18,375 bases of DNA. It comes from an uncultured Streptococcus sp. GTDB lineage: Bacteria; Bacillota; Bacilli; Lactobacillales; Streptococcaceae. A model generated the notes under the pieces. It saw nothing but the letters and a program-made list of their open reading frames with translations. It had not been told where the DNA came from and made no database searches. The translations under genes were made by a program, and so were the position numbers. Location: NCBI RefSeq assembly GCF_938020365.1, contig NZ_CALIIB010000006.1, positions 1 through 18,375 of the forward strand, read 5' to 3'. Shown here one piece after another: positions 1 through 7,447 of the stretch; the first letter of the stretch is position 1; every line of letters starts with the position of its first letter.

Positions 1-238
1 AAATAAAGCCAATCTTGCGGGTAAAGCTAGGATCGTTGGCTGGCAGAGTTCCAATCGCAAAGCCATTTGGCAGGTAGTAGACATTTTCCAAGCCAACTCG
101 CTTCATCTCAGGAATGAGGACATTGTTAGCAAAGTCTACCTGACTCTGGGTGCTAGGTGTAGTAGTAGATGTCTCGTCTGAGCGTGTGTTAACTTTGACA
201 TAGGTCAGGAAACGATCTAAAAGATTAGGGTATTTCAT
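1..238 (-). CDS. pepT: Peptidase T (tripeptidase), N-terminal part
   Basis: Partial gene running off the left edge; 79 N-terminal codons are visible. The translation begins MKYPNLLDRFLTYVKVNTRS and continues with a STTTPST run and YYLPNGFAIGTLPAN, which I recognise as the start of the streptococcal PepT aminotripeptidase (M20 metallopeptidase family, about 407 residues). PepT is a cytosolic zinc enzyme that removes the N-terminal residue of tripeptides, the last steps of peptide use in these amino-acid-requiring bacteria. The zinc ligands lie outside the window, so the catalytic site cannot be checked. The start is ATG at 236-238 with AAGGAG at 244-249 on the minus strand, correctly spaced. 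It is transcribed divergently from cutC. Confidence 0.93.
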   Translation of the reverse strand, partial: MKYPNLLDRFLTYVKVNTRSDETSTTTPSTQSQVDFANNVLIPEMKRVGLENVYYLPNGFAIGTLPANDPSFTRKIGFI

Positions 239-268
239 AAAAGCTCCTTGTTTTCATAGATTAAGTCT

Positions 269-277
269 ATTTTAGCA
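269..277 (-). promoter_or_regulatory. Extended -10 promoter of pepT
   Basis: On the minus strand TGCTAAAAT forms an extended -10 (TGn + TAAAAT), about 30 bases upstream of the pepT start. No good -35 is visible at 17 bases, as is common for extended -10 promoters. Confidence 0.5.
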
Positions 278-470
278 CAATCTTGAACAAAAGACATCCG
301 TAAGTAACCATTTCTCTAGTTGAAAGGTCTTGGAAGATGAGCACAATGGAAATAGGTGAAAATCAGGCTTGTAAGATTGAAGAATAGGATTTTGTGCAAA
401 ACTATGAATATAAAATGATTGAGAAAAGCAGTGGTAAATATGCTAGAGGTTCATGTTAAAGGAAATTTTG

Positions 471-479
471 TGATATAAT
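471..479 (+). promoter_or_regulatory. Extended -10 promoter of cutC
   Basis: TGATATAAT is a perfect TGn-TATAAT extended -10 box, 41 bases before the cutC ATG. The -35 region is weak (a TTCATG at 450-455 with an 18-base spacer). Confidence 0.65.
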
Positions 480-519
480 AAAAAGTAGAAAATCAATATA
501 GTAAATAAGAGGTAGTGCC

Positions 520-1152
520 ATGATTTATGAATTTTGTGCAGAGAATATCACCTTGCTAGACAAGGCTTTAGAGGCTGGAGCGAAGCGGGTTGAACTGTGT
601 GATAACCTAACAGTTGGTGGAACAACGCCTAGCTACGGTGTCATCGAGGCTGCAGTACGAATGATTAAGCCTTATGATGCGACTGTGATGACCATGATTC
701 GTCCTCGTGGTGGGAATTTTGTCTATTCAGATTTGGAAATCGAGATAATGCTTTCGGACATTCAGAAGGCACGTGAGGCAGGGAGCCATGGCCTCGTTTT
801 TGGTGTTTTAACGGAAAATAACGAGATCGATTATCCTAAGATGGAGCGGCTGCTTGAGGCAGCTCAGGGGCTGGATGTGGTCTTCCATATGGCTTTTGAC
901 GCTATTCCTGCTGAATATCAGTTCGGAGAGCTAGACTGGCTGGTTGAACACGGTGTTAAGCGGATTTTGACTCATGGTGGGCCAGCGTCAGAGTCCATTC
1001 TAGAGCATTTGGCTTGGCTGGATGAGTTGATTGAGCATGCGGCAGGACGGATAGAGATTTTACCTGGTGGTGGAATTAATCTAGAAAATCGTGACGAGAT
1101 TGTTGACGCTCTAGGTGTTGATCAATTGCATGGCACCAAAGTAGTATTTTAG
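520..1152 (+). CDS. cutC: CutC family copper homeostasis protein
   Basis: A 210-residue TIM-barrel protein of the CutC family. Diagnostic segments are RVELCDNLTVGGTTPS (residues 23-38), MIRPRGGNFVYS (59-70), GLVFGVLTEN (91-100), VVFHMAFDAI (120-129), RILTHGG (148-154), ILPGGGI (180-186) and QLHGTK (202-207). Full-length for the short Firmicutes form. The family was named for copper tolerance in E. coli and has been tied to copper homeostasis in Enterococcus, but its biochemical activity is unsettled, so the name is a family label. ATG at 520 follows AAGAGGT at 507-513. The next gene starts 11 bases downstream with its own ribosome site, so the two probably share a transcript. Confidence 0.92.
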   Translation: MIYEFCAENITLLDKALEAGAKRVELCDNLTVGGTTPSYGVIEAAVRMIKPYDATVMTMIRPRGGNFVYSDLEIEIMLSDIQKAREAGSHGLVFGVLTENNEIDYPKMERLLEAAQGLDVVFHMAFDAIPAEYQFGELDWLVEHGVKRILTHGGPASESILEHLAWLDELIEHAAGRIEILPGGGINLENRDEIVDALGVDQLHGTKVVF

Positions 1153-1163
1153 CAGGAAAGCTC

Positions 1164-1835
1164 ATGCTGGATTTGTTTGAAAAATACAGGCTGAAGGAAG
1201 AGAGTTTACTGGATTATGGTTTTGTCAGGTCTGGTGCAGAATATGGCTATTCGACCAAGATTATGGCTGGCGACTTCCAGATGAATGTGCTGATTTCTGA
1301 TGGAAAGCTGGATTTTCAGGTGTTTGACTTGGATACAGGTGATGAATATCGACAAGTCAAGATGGAAAGTATGGCTGGAGAATTTGTCGGACAAGTCAGG
1401 GCGGCCTGTCAGGAGGTTTTGCTGGATATTCGGCAGCATTGCTTTGAGGAAGTAGGCTTTCTTTATGAGCAAAGTCAGCGACTGAGTAGCTATGTGGCGA
1501 CTACTTATCAGGGGCAGTTGGAGTATCTCTGGGAGAATTCTTCTCGTAAAAGCGCTAATAGAGCCGCTGTTTTTCGCCATCAGGATAGCAAGAAATGGTA
1601 CGGAGCTTTTTTGACGACCGATTGGTCTAAGTTTGAAAAGGAGCGCAGTGGTGCGATCGAGGTTCTCAATGTCAAGAGTGACCGAGTTACGGAACTTATT
1701 CAGCAAAAGGGAATTTATCCCGCCTTTCATATGAATAAAAAATACTGGCTCAGTCTGCCCTTGGATGGAACTTTGCCCGACCAGCAACTTTTTGATTTGT
1801 TGGATACCAGCTTTGTTCTGACTAAGAAAAGATAA
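1164..1835 (+). CDS. MmcQ/YjbR family protein with N-terminal extension
   Basis: A 223-residue protein. The C-terminal half (about 106-223) fits the MmcQ/YjbR (DUF419) fold; the tell-tale segment is YPAFHMNKKYWLSLPLDGTL (185-204), matching the family's conserved MNK...W end. The family has a CyaY-like fold and is often called DNA-binding without strong proof. The first 105 residues (charged, with beta-like FQMNVLISDGKLDFQVFDLD) belong to no domain I recognise; they make the protein about twice as long as stand-alone YjbR proteins of roughly 115-120 residues. ATG at 1164 is preceded by AGGAAAG (1154-1160). It follows cutC by 11 bases and is likely co-transcribed. No function can be assigned. 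Confidence 0.75.
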   Translation: MLDLFEKYRLKEESLLDYGFVRSGAEYGYSTKIMAGDFQMNVLISDGKLDFQVFDLDTGDEYRQVKMESMAGEFVGQVRAACQEVLLDIRQHCFEEVGFLYEQSQRLSSYVATTYQGQLEYLWENSSRKSANRAAVFRHQDSKKWYGAFLTTDWSKFEKERSGAIEVLNVKSDRVTELIQQKGIYPAFHMNKKYWLSLPLDGTLPDQQLFDLLDTSFVLTKKR

Positions 1836-1874
1836 GCATAGTTTGCCTGAGTTTCATTTTTAGATGAAATAGCG

Positions 1875-1880
1875 TATAAT
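1875..1880 (+). promoter_or_regulatory. -10 box of the ABC exporter operon
   Basis: TATAAT at 1875-1880 lies 68 bases before the ABC start. The position of the -35 (TTTCAT, 1852-1857, 17-base spacer) is a poor match and is also the left arm of a 6-bp inverted repeat TTTCAT/ATGAAA (1852-1857 and 1864-1869). That repeat may be an operator or the remains of a terminator for the gene before. Confidence 0.55.
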
Positions 1881-1894
1881 AGAGATAGTGAGAA

Positions 1895-1922
1895 ACGGAC
1901 AGTCGGATTAAGGGCTGTCCGT
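1895..1922 (+). promoter_or_regulatory. Leader hairpin before the ABC exporter
   Basis: ACGGACAGTC (1895-1904) pairs with GGCTGTCCGT (1913-1922): ten base pairs including one G-U, with an 8-base loop. It sits in the predicted 5' untranslated leader, 15-20 bases after the -10, and is followed by a weak T-rich stretch CCTTTGTTT. It could be a transcription attenuator or an mRNA-stabilising hairpin. There is too little U to call it a plain terminator. Confidence 0.55.
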
Positions 1923-1947
1923 CCTTTGTTTGGAATGAGGAAACGGA

Positions 1948-3696
1948 ATGAATCTTATCAGAAAACTGGACTGGTTTTTTAAACTGGAGAAGCGGCGCTA
2001 TATGATCGGCATCTTGGCCTTGTCTCTGGTCAGTGTGTTTAATCTGATTCCGCCACGAGTCATTGGGCAGGTCATAGACAGGATTGCTAGGCAGAGTCTG
2101 ACCACTGAAGAACTTATTTATAATCTTCTTCTTTTGATTTTGTCCGCTTTTATTATGTATGGTTTGCGGTATGTCTGGCGGCTCTATATCTTTGGTACGG
2201 CCAATAATCTGGGACGCATCTTACGCTTTCGGCTTTTTGAGCATTTTACGCGGATGTCGCCAAGTTTTTATCAAAAATACCGAACGGGTGACCTCATGGC
2301 CCATGCGACCAATGATATCAATGCGGTGGTTAGCGTGGCTGGCGGTGGTGTTATGTCAGCGGTAGATGCTTCTATTACAGCCTTGGTGACCCTCATCACC
2401 ATGTTCTTGGTCTTGGACTGGCGGCTGACCTTGATTGCGATTCTCCCTCTGCCCTTTCTGTCTTGGGGGACCAGCTTGATTGGTCGGAAGAATCACGAGA
2501 GCTTTAAAGCGGCTCAGGAGGCTTTTTCCGACCTCAACAACAAAGTTCAGGAAAGCGTAGCGGGGATAAAAGTGACCAAGTCTTTTGGTTATCAGAATGC
2601 AGAGACGGAGGCCTTTGCAGCTATCAACCAAGAAGTCTACCAAAAGAACATCTTGGCTGCCAAGTACAATTCCCTGTTTGACCCGATAGTGCTGATTTTT
2701 GTCGGCTTGTCCTATGTTCTGACTTTGATTTTTGGAGGAATATTTATCTCTAAAGGTCAATTTACAGTCGGTGAGCTGGTTACCTTTATGACTTATCTGG
2801 ATATGCTCGTGTGGCCACTGCAGGCGATGGGTTACCTAGTGAATATCAGCCAGCGGGGAGCTGTTTCCTATGAACGGATTGAGAACTTGCTGGCTGAGGA
2901 GTCGGATGTCGAGGAAGCCCAGCAGCCACTTGCCAGTATTCAAAATGGCCGACTGGACTATGAGATAGATTACTTTGCTTATGAGAATGAAGCCACTTTG
3001 AAGGATATTCACTTTACATTAGAAAAAGGGCAGACCTTGGGGATTGTCGGACCGACTGGATCTGGGAAGACCACCTTGCTGCGCCTCTTGCTTCGGGAGC
3101 AGGATATTCAGGAAGGAGCAATTTATCTGAATGGCCACGATATCCGAGAGTATGCTCTTAAGGATCTGCGCGGTCTGATTGGTTATGTGCCTCAGGATCA
3201 GATACTCTTTGCCCTGTCCATTCGGGACAATATCCGCTTTGCTAATCCAGAACTGTCAGAAGAGCAGGTCATCCGAGCAGCCCAGCTGTGTGGTGTTTAT
3301 GAAGATATTAAGGCTATGCCGGATGGTTTGGATACGCTACTTGGCGAGCGGGGCGTCTCGCTTTCTGGTGGTCAAAAGCAGCGTTTGGCTATGAGCAGAG
3401 CCCTCATTACCAATCCAGAAATTTTGATTTTGGATGATTCCTTGTCAGCAGTGGATGCCAAGACCGAGCATGTGATTTTAGAAAATCTGAAGCAGGAACG
3501 AGCTGACAAGACGACCATTATCACTGCCCATCGTCTGTCAGCCATTGTCCATGCGGATTTGATTCTAGTTTTGGAGAATGGCCGTATTAAGGAGCAAGGT
3601 AGCCACCAAGAGCTGCTGGCAGCACAGGGCTGGTATGCCCAAACCTATCAAAATCAACAACTATATGAACGTTTTAAGGAGGAGTCTGCAAAATGA
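1948..3696 (+). CDS. ABC exporter half-transporter, BmrC/YheI-like, degenerate Walker B
   Basis: A 582-residue fused permease and ATPase (type IV ABC exporter half). The N-terminal part, about 1-310, is the six-helix membrane domain; the ATPase domain follows. Walker A is GPTGSGKT (368-375), the signature is canonical LSGGQ (472-476), Walker B is ILILDD (492-497) and the switch histidine is H528. The residue after the Walker B aspartate, normally the catalytic glutamate, is Asp497 (ILDDSLSAVD), the hallmark of the non-catalytic partner in heterodimeric exporters such as B. subtilis BmrC. Partner of the next gene, which overlaps by ATGA. Likely exports drugs or other amphipathic compounds; the substrate cannot be read from sequence. 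Streptococcal PatA is a related alternative name. ATG at 1948 follows GAGG at 1937-1940. Confidence 0.9.
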   Translation: MNLIRKLDWFFKLEKRRYMIGILALSLVSVFNLIPPRVIGQVIDRIARQSLTTEELIYNLLLLILSAFIMYGLRYVWRLYIFGTANNLGRILRFRLFEHFTRMSPSFYQKYRTGDLMAHATNDINAVVSVAGGGVMSAVDASITALVTLITMFLVLDWRLTLIAILPLPFLSWGTSLIGRKNHESFKAAQEAFSDLNNKVQESVAGIKVTKSFGYQNAETEAFAAINQEVYQKNILAAKYNSLFDPIVLIFVGLSYVLTLIFGGIFISKGQFTVGELVTFMTYLDMLVWPLQAMGYLVNISQRGAVSYERIENLLAEESDVEEAQQPLASIQNGRLDYEIDYFAYENEATLKDIHFTLEKGQTLGIVGPTGSGKTTLLRLLLREQDIQEGAIYLNGHDIREYALKDLRGLIGYVPQDQILFALSIRDNIRFANPELSEEQVIRAAQLCGVYEDIKAMPDGLDTLLGERGVSLSGGQKQRLAMSRALITNPEILILDDSLSAVDAKTEHVILENLKQERADKTTIITAHRLSAIVHADLILVLENGRIKEQGSHQELLAAQGWYAQTYQNQQLYERFKEESAK

Positions 3697-5432
3697 AGAA
3701 ACCATCAACTTTTAGACGCCTCCTAGGCTATATGTGGCGCTACAAATGGATTAGTCTGCAGGCTCTAGCCTTTATTTTCGCAACGACTCTGGTGACAACG
3801 GCCTTACCGCTTTTGGCTCGGTCTTATATTGACCAGTTTGTCAGCCGAGAGGCAGCCACAAATGGGCTGTATCTGCTGGGGATTTACTACGGTCTCTTTC
3901 TTTTGCGGGTGCTCCTTACTTTTCTGGGGCAGTATGCTTTTGCACGAGTGGCTTATAGCATTGTCCGTGATCTTCGGCAGGAAACTTTTGCGAATATGCA
4001 GCAATTAGGGATGGCGTATTTTGATCAGACTGCAGCAGGGGCTATCGTTTCTCGCTTGACCAACGATACCCAGTCAGTGGCTGATATGTTTAGCAGTATT
4101 TTTTCGAACTTCCTCAGCTCTATACTTATCTTGGTAGTGACAATTGCAACTATGCTGGCTCTGAATTGGCGGCTGACTCTGCTGATTGTCCTCTTTTTGC
4201 CTGTCATGCTTGGTTCGATTGTCCTGTATCAGCGGCTGTCCAATCGCTTGCTTAAGCAAGTTCGAGCGAAACTAAGCGACCTCAATGTCAAACTTTCTGA
4301 GAGCATTGAAGGGATGAGGATCATTCAAGCTTTTAGTCAGGAAAAGCGGCAAATCGAAGAATTTGAAACAATCAATGGAGAGCATTTGGACTTTAGCAAT
4401 CGCTATCTGAATGTGAACAGCCTCTTTCTGCGTCCAGCCATGTCCTTGTTGAAAATCTTGGCTTATGCTCTTATTCTGACTTATTTTGGCTTGACTTGGC
4501 AGGTAGCTGGAGTGACTGTTGGTGTCATGTATGCTTTTATCCAGTATGTCAATCAGCTTTTCAATCCCTTGATTGATGTCATGCAAAATTACTCTGTTCT
4601 TCAGACGTCTATGGTGGCTGCGGAGCGCGTTTTTGAACTCATGGATCGTCGAGACTTTGAGCCTGAGCAAGCAGAAGAGGGACCTGAGATTCAGGCAGGA
4701 AATATTGACTTTCAGCACGTAACCTTCTCCTATGACGGAAAGCGGGAGATTCTAAAGGATATTTCCTTTAGTGTCAAGCAAGGCGAGACAATTGCCTTTG
4801 TCGGAGCAACGGGTTCGGGAAAATCTTCTATTATCAACCTTTTCCTGCGCTTTTATGAATTTGAGAAAGGTAGGATTCTTATCGATGGCAGAGACATCAG
4901 AGACTATAGTCAAGCAGAGTTACGCCGCAATATCGGTCTTGTATTGCAGGATCCCTTTCTCTACCACGGTACCATTGCCTCCAATATCCGCATGTATCAG
5001 GAGAGTCTGTCACAAGCAGAGGTCGAAGAAGCAGCTCGCTTTGTCGATGCCCATGACTTTATCAGCCAATTAGCTCAGGGATATGATAGTCCGGTTACTG
5101 AGCGAGGCTCCACCTTCTCTAGTGGCCAACGACAGCTTTTGGCTTTTGCTAGAACCATTGCAACCAAGCCTAAAATCTTGATTTTAGACGAGGCCACTGC
5201 CAATATCGATTCGGAAACCGAAGAGCTGATCCAGTATTCCCTCCGGAAAATGCGGCAGGGTCGAACCACTATTGCCATCGCCCATCGCCTGTCCACGATT
5301 CAGGATGCCAATTGCATCTACGTTTTAGATAAAGGGCGCATCATTGAGTCTGGTAGCCATGAAGAGCTTCTGGCACAAAATGGGACCTACAAGAAAATGT
5401 ATCAGCTGCAGGCTGGGATGATGGATGCCTGA
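3693..5432 (+). CDS. ABC exporter half-transporter, BmrD/YheH-like, catalytic subunit
   Basis: A 579-residue half-transporter with an N-terminal six-helix domain and a C-terminal ATPase domain. Walker A is GATGSGKS (371-378). Walker B ends in the catalytic glutamate, ILDEATANID (D499, E500). The signature is altered, FSSGQ (475-479) instead of LSGGQ. These features complement the upstream partner: Walker A/B of this subunit with LSGGQ of the partner makes one competent ATP site, and the other site is degenerate on both sides. The two genes therefore almost surely encode one heterodimer. The start ATG lies in ATGA overlapping the upstream stop; AAGGAGG at 3676-3682 fixes it. The segment MAYFDQTAAGAIVSRLTNDT is typical of the first intracellular loop. 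Confidence 0.9.
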   Translation: MKKPSTFRRLLGYMWRYKWISLQALAFIFATTLVTTALPLLARSYIDQFVSREAATNGLYLLGIYYGLFLLRVLLTFLGQYAFARVAYSIVRDLRQETFANMQQLGMAYFDQTAAGAIVSRLTNDTQSVADMFSSIFSNFLSSILILVVTIATMLALNWRLTLLIVLFLPVMLGSIVLYQRLSNRLLKQVRAKLSDLNVKLSESIEGMRIIQAFSQEKRQIEEFETINGEHLDFSNRYLNVNSLFLRPAMSLLKILAYALILTYFGLTWQVAGVTVGVMYAFIQYVNQLFNPLIDVMQNYSVLQTSMVAAERVFELMDRRDFEPEQAEEGPEIQAGNIDFQHVTFSYDGKREILKDISFSVKQGETIAFVGATGSGKSSIINLFLRFYEFEKGRILIDGRDIRDYSQAELRRNIGLVLQDPFLYHGTIASNIRMYQESLSQAEVEEAARFVDAHDFISQLAQGYDSPVTERGSTFSSGQRQLLAFARTIATKPKILILDEATANIDSETEELIQYSLRKMRQGRTTIAIAHRLSTIQDANCIYVLDKGRIIESGSHEELLAQNGTYKKMYQLQAGMMDA

Positions 5433-5453
5433 TAAACAAGGAGAAATTCAAAC

Positions 5454-5487
5454 AAAAGTTGTAGGACAATAAGCCTACAACTTTTTT
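5454..5487. terminator. Bidirectional terminator between exporter and MocR genes
   Basis: AAAAGTTGTAGG (5454-5465) pairs perfectly with CCTACAACTTTT (5474-5485), 12 bp with an 8-base loop, with T tracts on both strands. It ends the exporter operon on plus and the MocR gene on minus; the stop codon of the latter (5475-5477) is inside the stem. Confidence 0.88.
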
Positions 5488-6758
5488 AGATAGTCTTTCA
5501 ATTTTTCCAGATTTTCCTTTAAATCATCAAACCGTAGCTTAGCATAGTGGTAGGGGCAGGTCTCAATGTAGCTACTTTCAAAAAAGTCCAGCGGAAGCCT
5601 GCTATGTTTGAGGGAGCTGACTGAGGAGAGGGACTGGAGGTCGAAAATCACGCCATCTGTTGTCAACTGGTGGGGCAGAGGGAAATGAAGGTCGTCCAAG
5701 AGGAATTGCGCCTTATTCTTTTCAACTTCCAGTTGGTTCAATAATGCCATACGATTCTTTTCAAACATTAGATTGTCAATATAGAGGGAGAGAGCTTTTT
5801 GCATGATGAGGTTACTGTCGTAGTCAACCGCTTTTTTATAGGACAGAAAGGTCTCTCGAATCTGAGGTGGCAGAGCCAAAGCAGTGATGCGCAGGGCGGG
5901 AAAAAGGCTGGTGGAAAAAGACTTGATATAGAGAACATGCTGGCTGTCATCTAGATAGTAAAAAGGCAGTTCTCGCTTGCTATCAAAGTCGGCCAGATAG
6001 TCGTCTTCAACGATATAGACATCATAACGTTCAGCGAGGACAAGGATTTCTTCCTTTTCCTGACGGCTGTAGGAATGTCCTAGTGGATAGTGGAAACGGG
6101 GAATCGTATAGAAAAACTTGATTTGTCCTGTTTGAAAAATCCGCTCTAATTCTTTCAGGTCAATCCCAGTCGGTTTACGCTCAATAGTCTCATAAGGCAG
6201 TTTCTGATTTAGCAGTAAGTCGTTGATCCGATGATAGGTAGGCTGCTCAACCAGAATGGTCTCTTTGTTATTGGGGAAGTCAATCTGAGAGAGAATGTAG
6301 AGTGCTTGTTGGGTACCGGAAGTCAGAATCAGATTATCTGCAGAAGTGTAGACTGCGGAGTCCAAGAGTAAGCGCTGGACTGACTGTCGCAGATCCTCCA
6401 GCCCTTCTTGCTGGGAGTAGTAGTTAAAAAGATAGTTTTCTCGACCAATCAGTGTTTCATTGACACATAGGCGAAAGTCCTCGTAGGCTTGATGGCGGTC
6501 GTCTGTCACAGCCAGCTCGATATCTTCCTTTTTATTTTGGTCATTTTCCAAGACATAGTAGCCGCTCTTAGGCACAGCATAGATGTACTTTTGATAACGA
6601 AGCTCAATCAGAGCCTTCTGGGCAGTGTCCTTGCTGCAACGGTAGCGGTCTGCCAGCTTGCGGACGGAGGGAATCTTTTGCCCCGTACTAAGCCTACCCT
6701 TTTCAATGTCCCTAATAATTTTATCCATGATGACTTGGTATTTTGTTTTTGTTGCCAT
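5475..6758 (-). CDS. MocR/PdxR-type GntR regulator with aminotransferase-like domain
   Basis: 427 residues. Residues 1-72 form a GntR winged helix (GQKIPSVRKLADRYRCSKDTAQKAL at 26-50, then the wing ending GYYVLEND). Residues about 90-427 have the fold-type I aminotransferase shape of MocR regulators: SGTQQAL (147-153), EQPTYHR (171-177), EDDYLADFD (251-259). In the motif normally written FSKxLFPxLR, which carries the PLP-binding lysine, this protein reads FSTSLFPALR (281-290), so Thr283 stands where the Schiff-base lysine should be. It may bind PLP non-covalently, another ligand, or none. Start ATG 6756-6758 has AGGGGGA just upstream. Convergent with the exporter operon; the target genes are not evident. 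Confidence 0.85.
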   Translation of the reverse strand: MATKTKYQVIMDKIIRDIEKGRLSTGQKIPSVRKLADRYRCSKDTAQKALIELRYQKYIYAVPKSGYYVLENDQNKKEDIELAVTDDRHQAYEDFRLCVNETLIGRENYLFNYYSQQEGLEDLRQSVQRLLLDSAVYTSADNLILTSGTQQALYILSQIDFPNNKETILVEQPTYHRINDLLLNQKLPYETIERKPTGIDLKELERIFQTGQIKFFYTIPRFHYPLGHSYSRQEKEEILVLAERYDVYIVEDDYLADFDSKRELPFYYLDDSQHVLYIKSFSTSLFPALRITALALPPQIRETFLSYKKAVDYDSNLIMQKALSLYIDNLMFEKNRMALLNQLEVEKNKAQFLLDDLHFPLPHQLTTDGVIFDLQSLSSVSSLKHSRLPLDFFESSYIETCPYHYAKLRFDDLKENLEKLKDYLKKL

Positions 6759-6786
6759 TCTGTCCCCCTACAGATTTCTTTCTCTT

Positions 6787-6815
6787 ATTTTACCTTATTT
6801 CTAGGAAGTTGACAA
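6787..6815 (-). promoter_or_regulatory. Promoter of the MocR-type gene
   Basis: On minus, TTGTCA (6810-6815), a 17-base spacer, then TAAAAT (6787-6792), about 28 bases before the ATG. Confidence 0.65.
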
Positions 6816-6835
6816 AGTTTCTTGTTCATTCAAAA

Positions 6836-6872
6836 TATAAAAACCAGCCTTGAATTTCCTTCAAAACTGGTT
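6836..6872 (-). terminator. Terminator of niaX-niaR
   Basis: On minus, AACCAG / CTGGTT (6867-6872 with 6842-6847), with an inner TTGAA/TTCAA helix, is followed by TTTTTAT. It lies 25 bases past the niaR stop and before the MocR promoter. Confidence 0.75.
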
Positions 6873-6896
6873 CAATCTAGAATATTTGCCTCATGC

Positions 6897-7409
6897 TTAT
6901 TCTTGCAGAAAGCCCAGTGTAGCTAAGGCTTCCTCGATATAGTCTAGGTCCTGCTGAGAATCTGCCTCGATTAGATGGTAGTGAACTCCATTTGTTAGCT
7001 CGGATAAGGCACGAAAATCGCTCTCTGAGACTTGCTCTAAAAATTGCTGCACATCGCGACGGCAGGTCAATTTCAAATAGGTCTGGATTTCCCCATAGAC
7101 AGGATGCTCAATCATGATATTTTGCACCCGTCCGCCATTATCAACGATAGCCAAAAGTTCGGCTTCGATATCGTCCGCCTTGTGTTTGAGTTTAAAAAGG
7201 CGGTGAAAATGAGCAGGCTGATTGCTTTCTTTATAGAGATAGCCCCTATTGGTACTGATAATCGGAGCACCATCGGCCCGCAGCAGGGCAATATCCTGAA
7301 CGATAATCTGGCGAGTGACATGAAATTGTTCCGCCAAAAATTGTCCGTTTAAAGGTTGCCGAGCTTCTTTTAAAAGCTCTAATACATCATTTCTTCGTTT
7401 TTTTGTCAT
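6897..7409 (-). CDS. niaR: NiaR niacin-responsive transcriptional repressor (HTH + 3H domain)
   Basis: 170 residues. The N-terminus (1-60) is an HTH_11 winged helix (QFLAEQFHVTRQIIVQDIALLR at 23-44, cut here only by description). The rest is a 3H domain with the expected histidines: H76 (KLKHKADD), H102 (IEHPVYGE), H143 and H145 (GVHYHLIEA); E84 fits the metal-binding glutamate of the T. maritima protein. The family represses NAD biosynthesis and niacin uptake genes when nicotinic acid is bound. The frame could extend to a TTG at 7425-7427 (six more residues), but that codon has no ribosome site; I prefer ATG at 7407-7409, preceded only by GAAG. It follows niaX by 38 bases on the same transcript, so the repressor likely controls its own operon. 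Confidence 0.88.
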   Translation of the reverse strand: MTKKRRNDVLELLKEARQPLNGQFLAEQFHVTRQIIVQDIALLRADGAPIISTNRGYLYKESNQPAHFHRLFKLKHKADDIEAELLAIVDNGGRVQNIMIEHPVYGEIQTYLKLTCRRDVQQFLEQVSESDFRALSELTNGVHYHLIEADSQQDLDYIEEALATLGFLQE

Positions 7410-7447
7410 ATCTTCATTGTAAATCAAAACATTAGAAGATTCAAGGT

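Larger units (their letters stand above)
239..519. other. Divergent pepT/cutC intergenic region
   Basis: This 281-base region holds the two divergent promoters at its ends. The middle (about 290-460) shows no recognisable gene, repeat or hairpin. A 16-codon frame starting at 337 has no convincing ribosome site and is not called. Confidence 0.6.

Noticed and set aside
337..387. A 16-codon frame in the pepT-cutC gap with GGAAG just before the ATG.
   Set aside because: Very short, no promoter, no recognisable sequence; chance frames of this size are common.
1206..1787. A long minus-strand open frame (193 codons) inside the YjbR-like gene.
   Set aside because: It is the antisense shadow of a well-supported plus-strand gene and has no ribosome site or family resemblance.
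1935..1982. A 15-residue frame beginning with ATG at 1935, overlapping the start of the first ABC gene, as a possible leader peptide.
   Set aside because: It lies after the leader hairpin, has no ribosome site of its own and overlaps the ribosome site of the real gene.
6809..6841. A plus-strand TTGACA with downstream TATAAA as a promoter.
   Set aside because: The spacer is 21 bases and no plus-strand gene follows; the same bases fit the minus-strand MocR promoter better.
7410..7427. TTG at 7425-7427 as the niaR start, adding six residues.
   Set aside because: No ribosome site lies before it and the added residues do not resemble the family's N-terminus; ATG at 7407-7409 is preferred, though its own ribosome site is weak.
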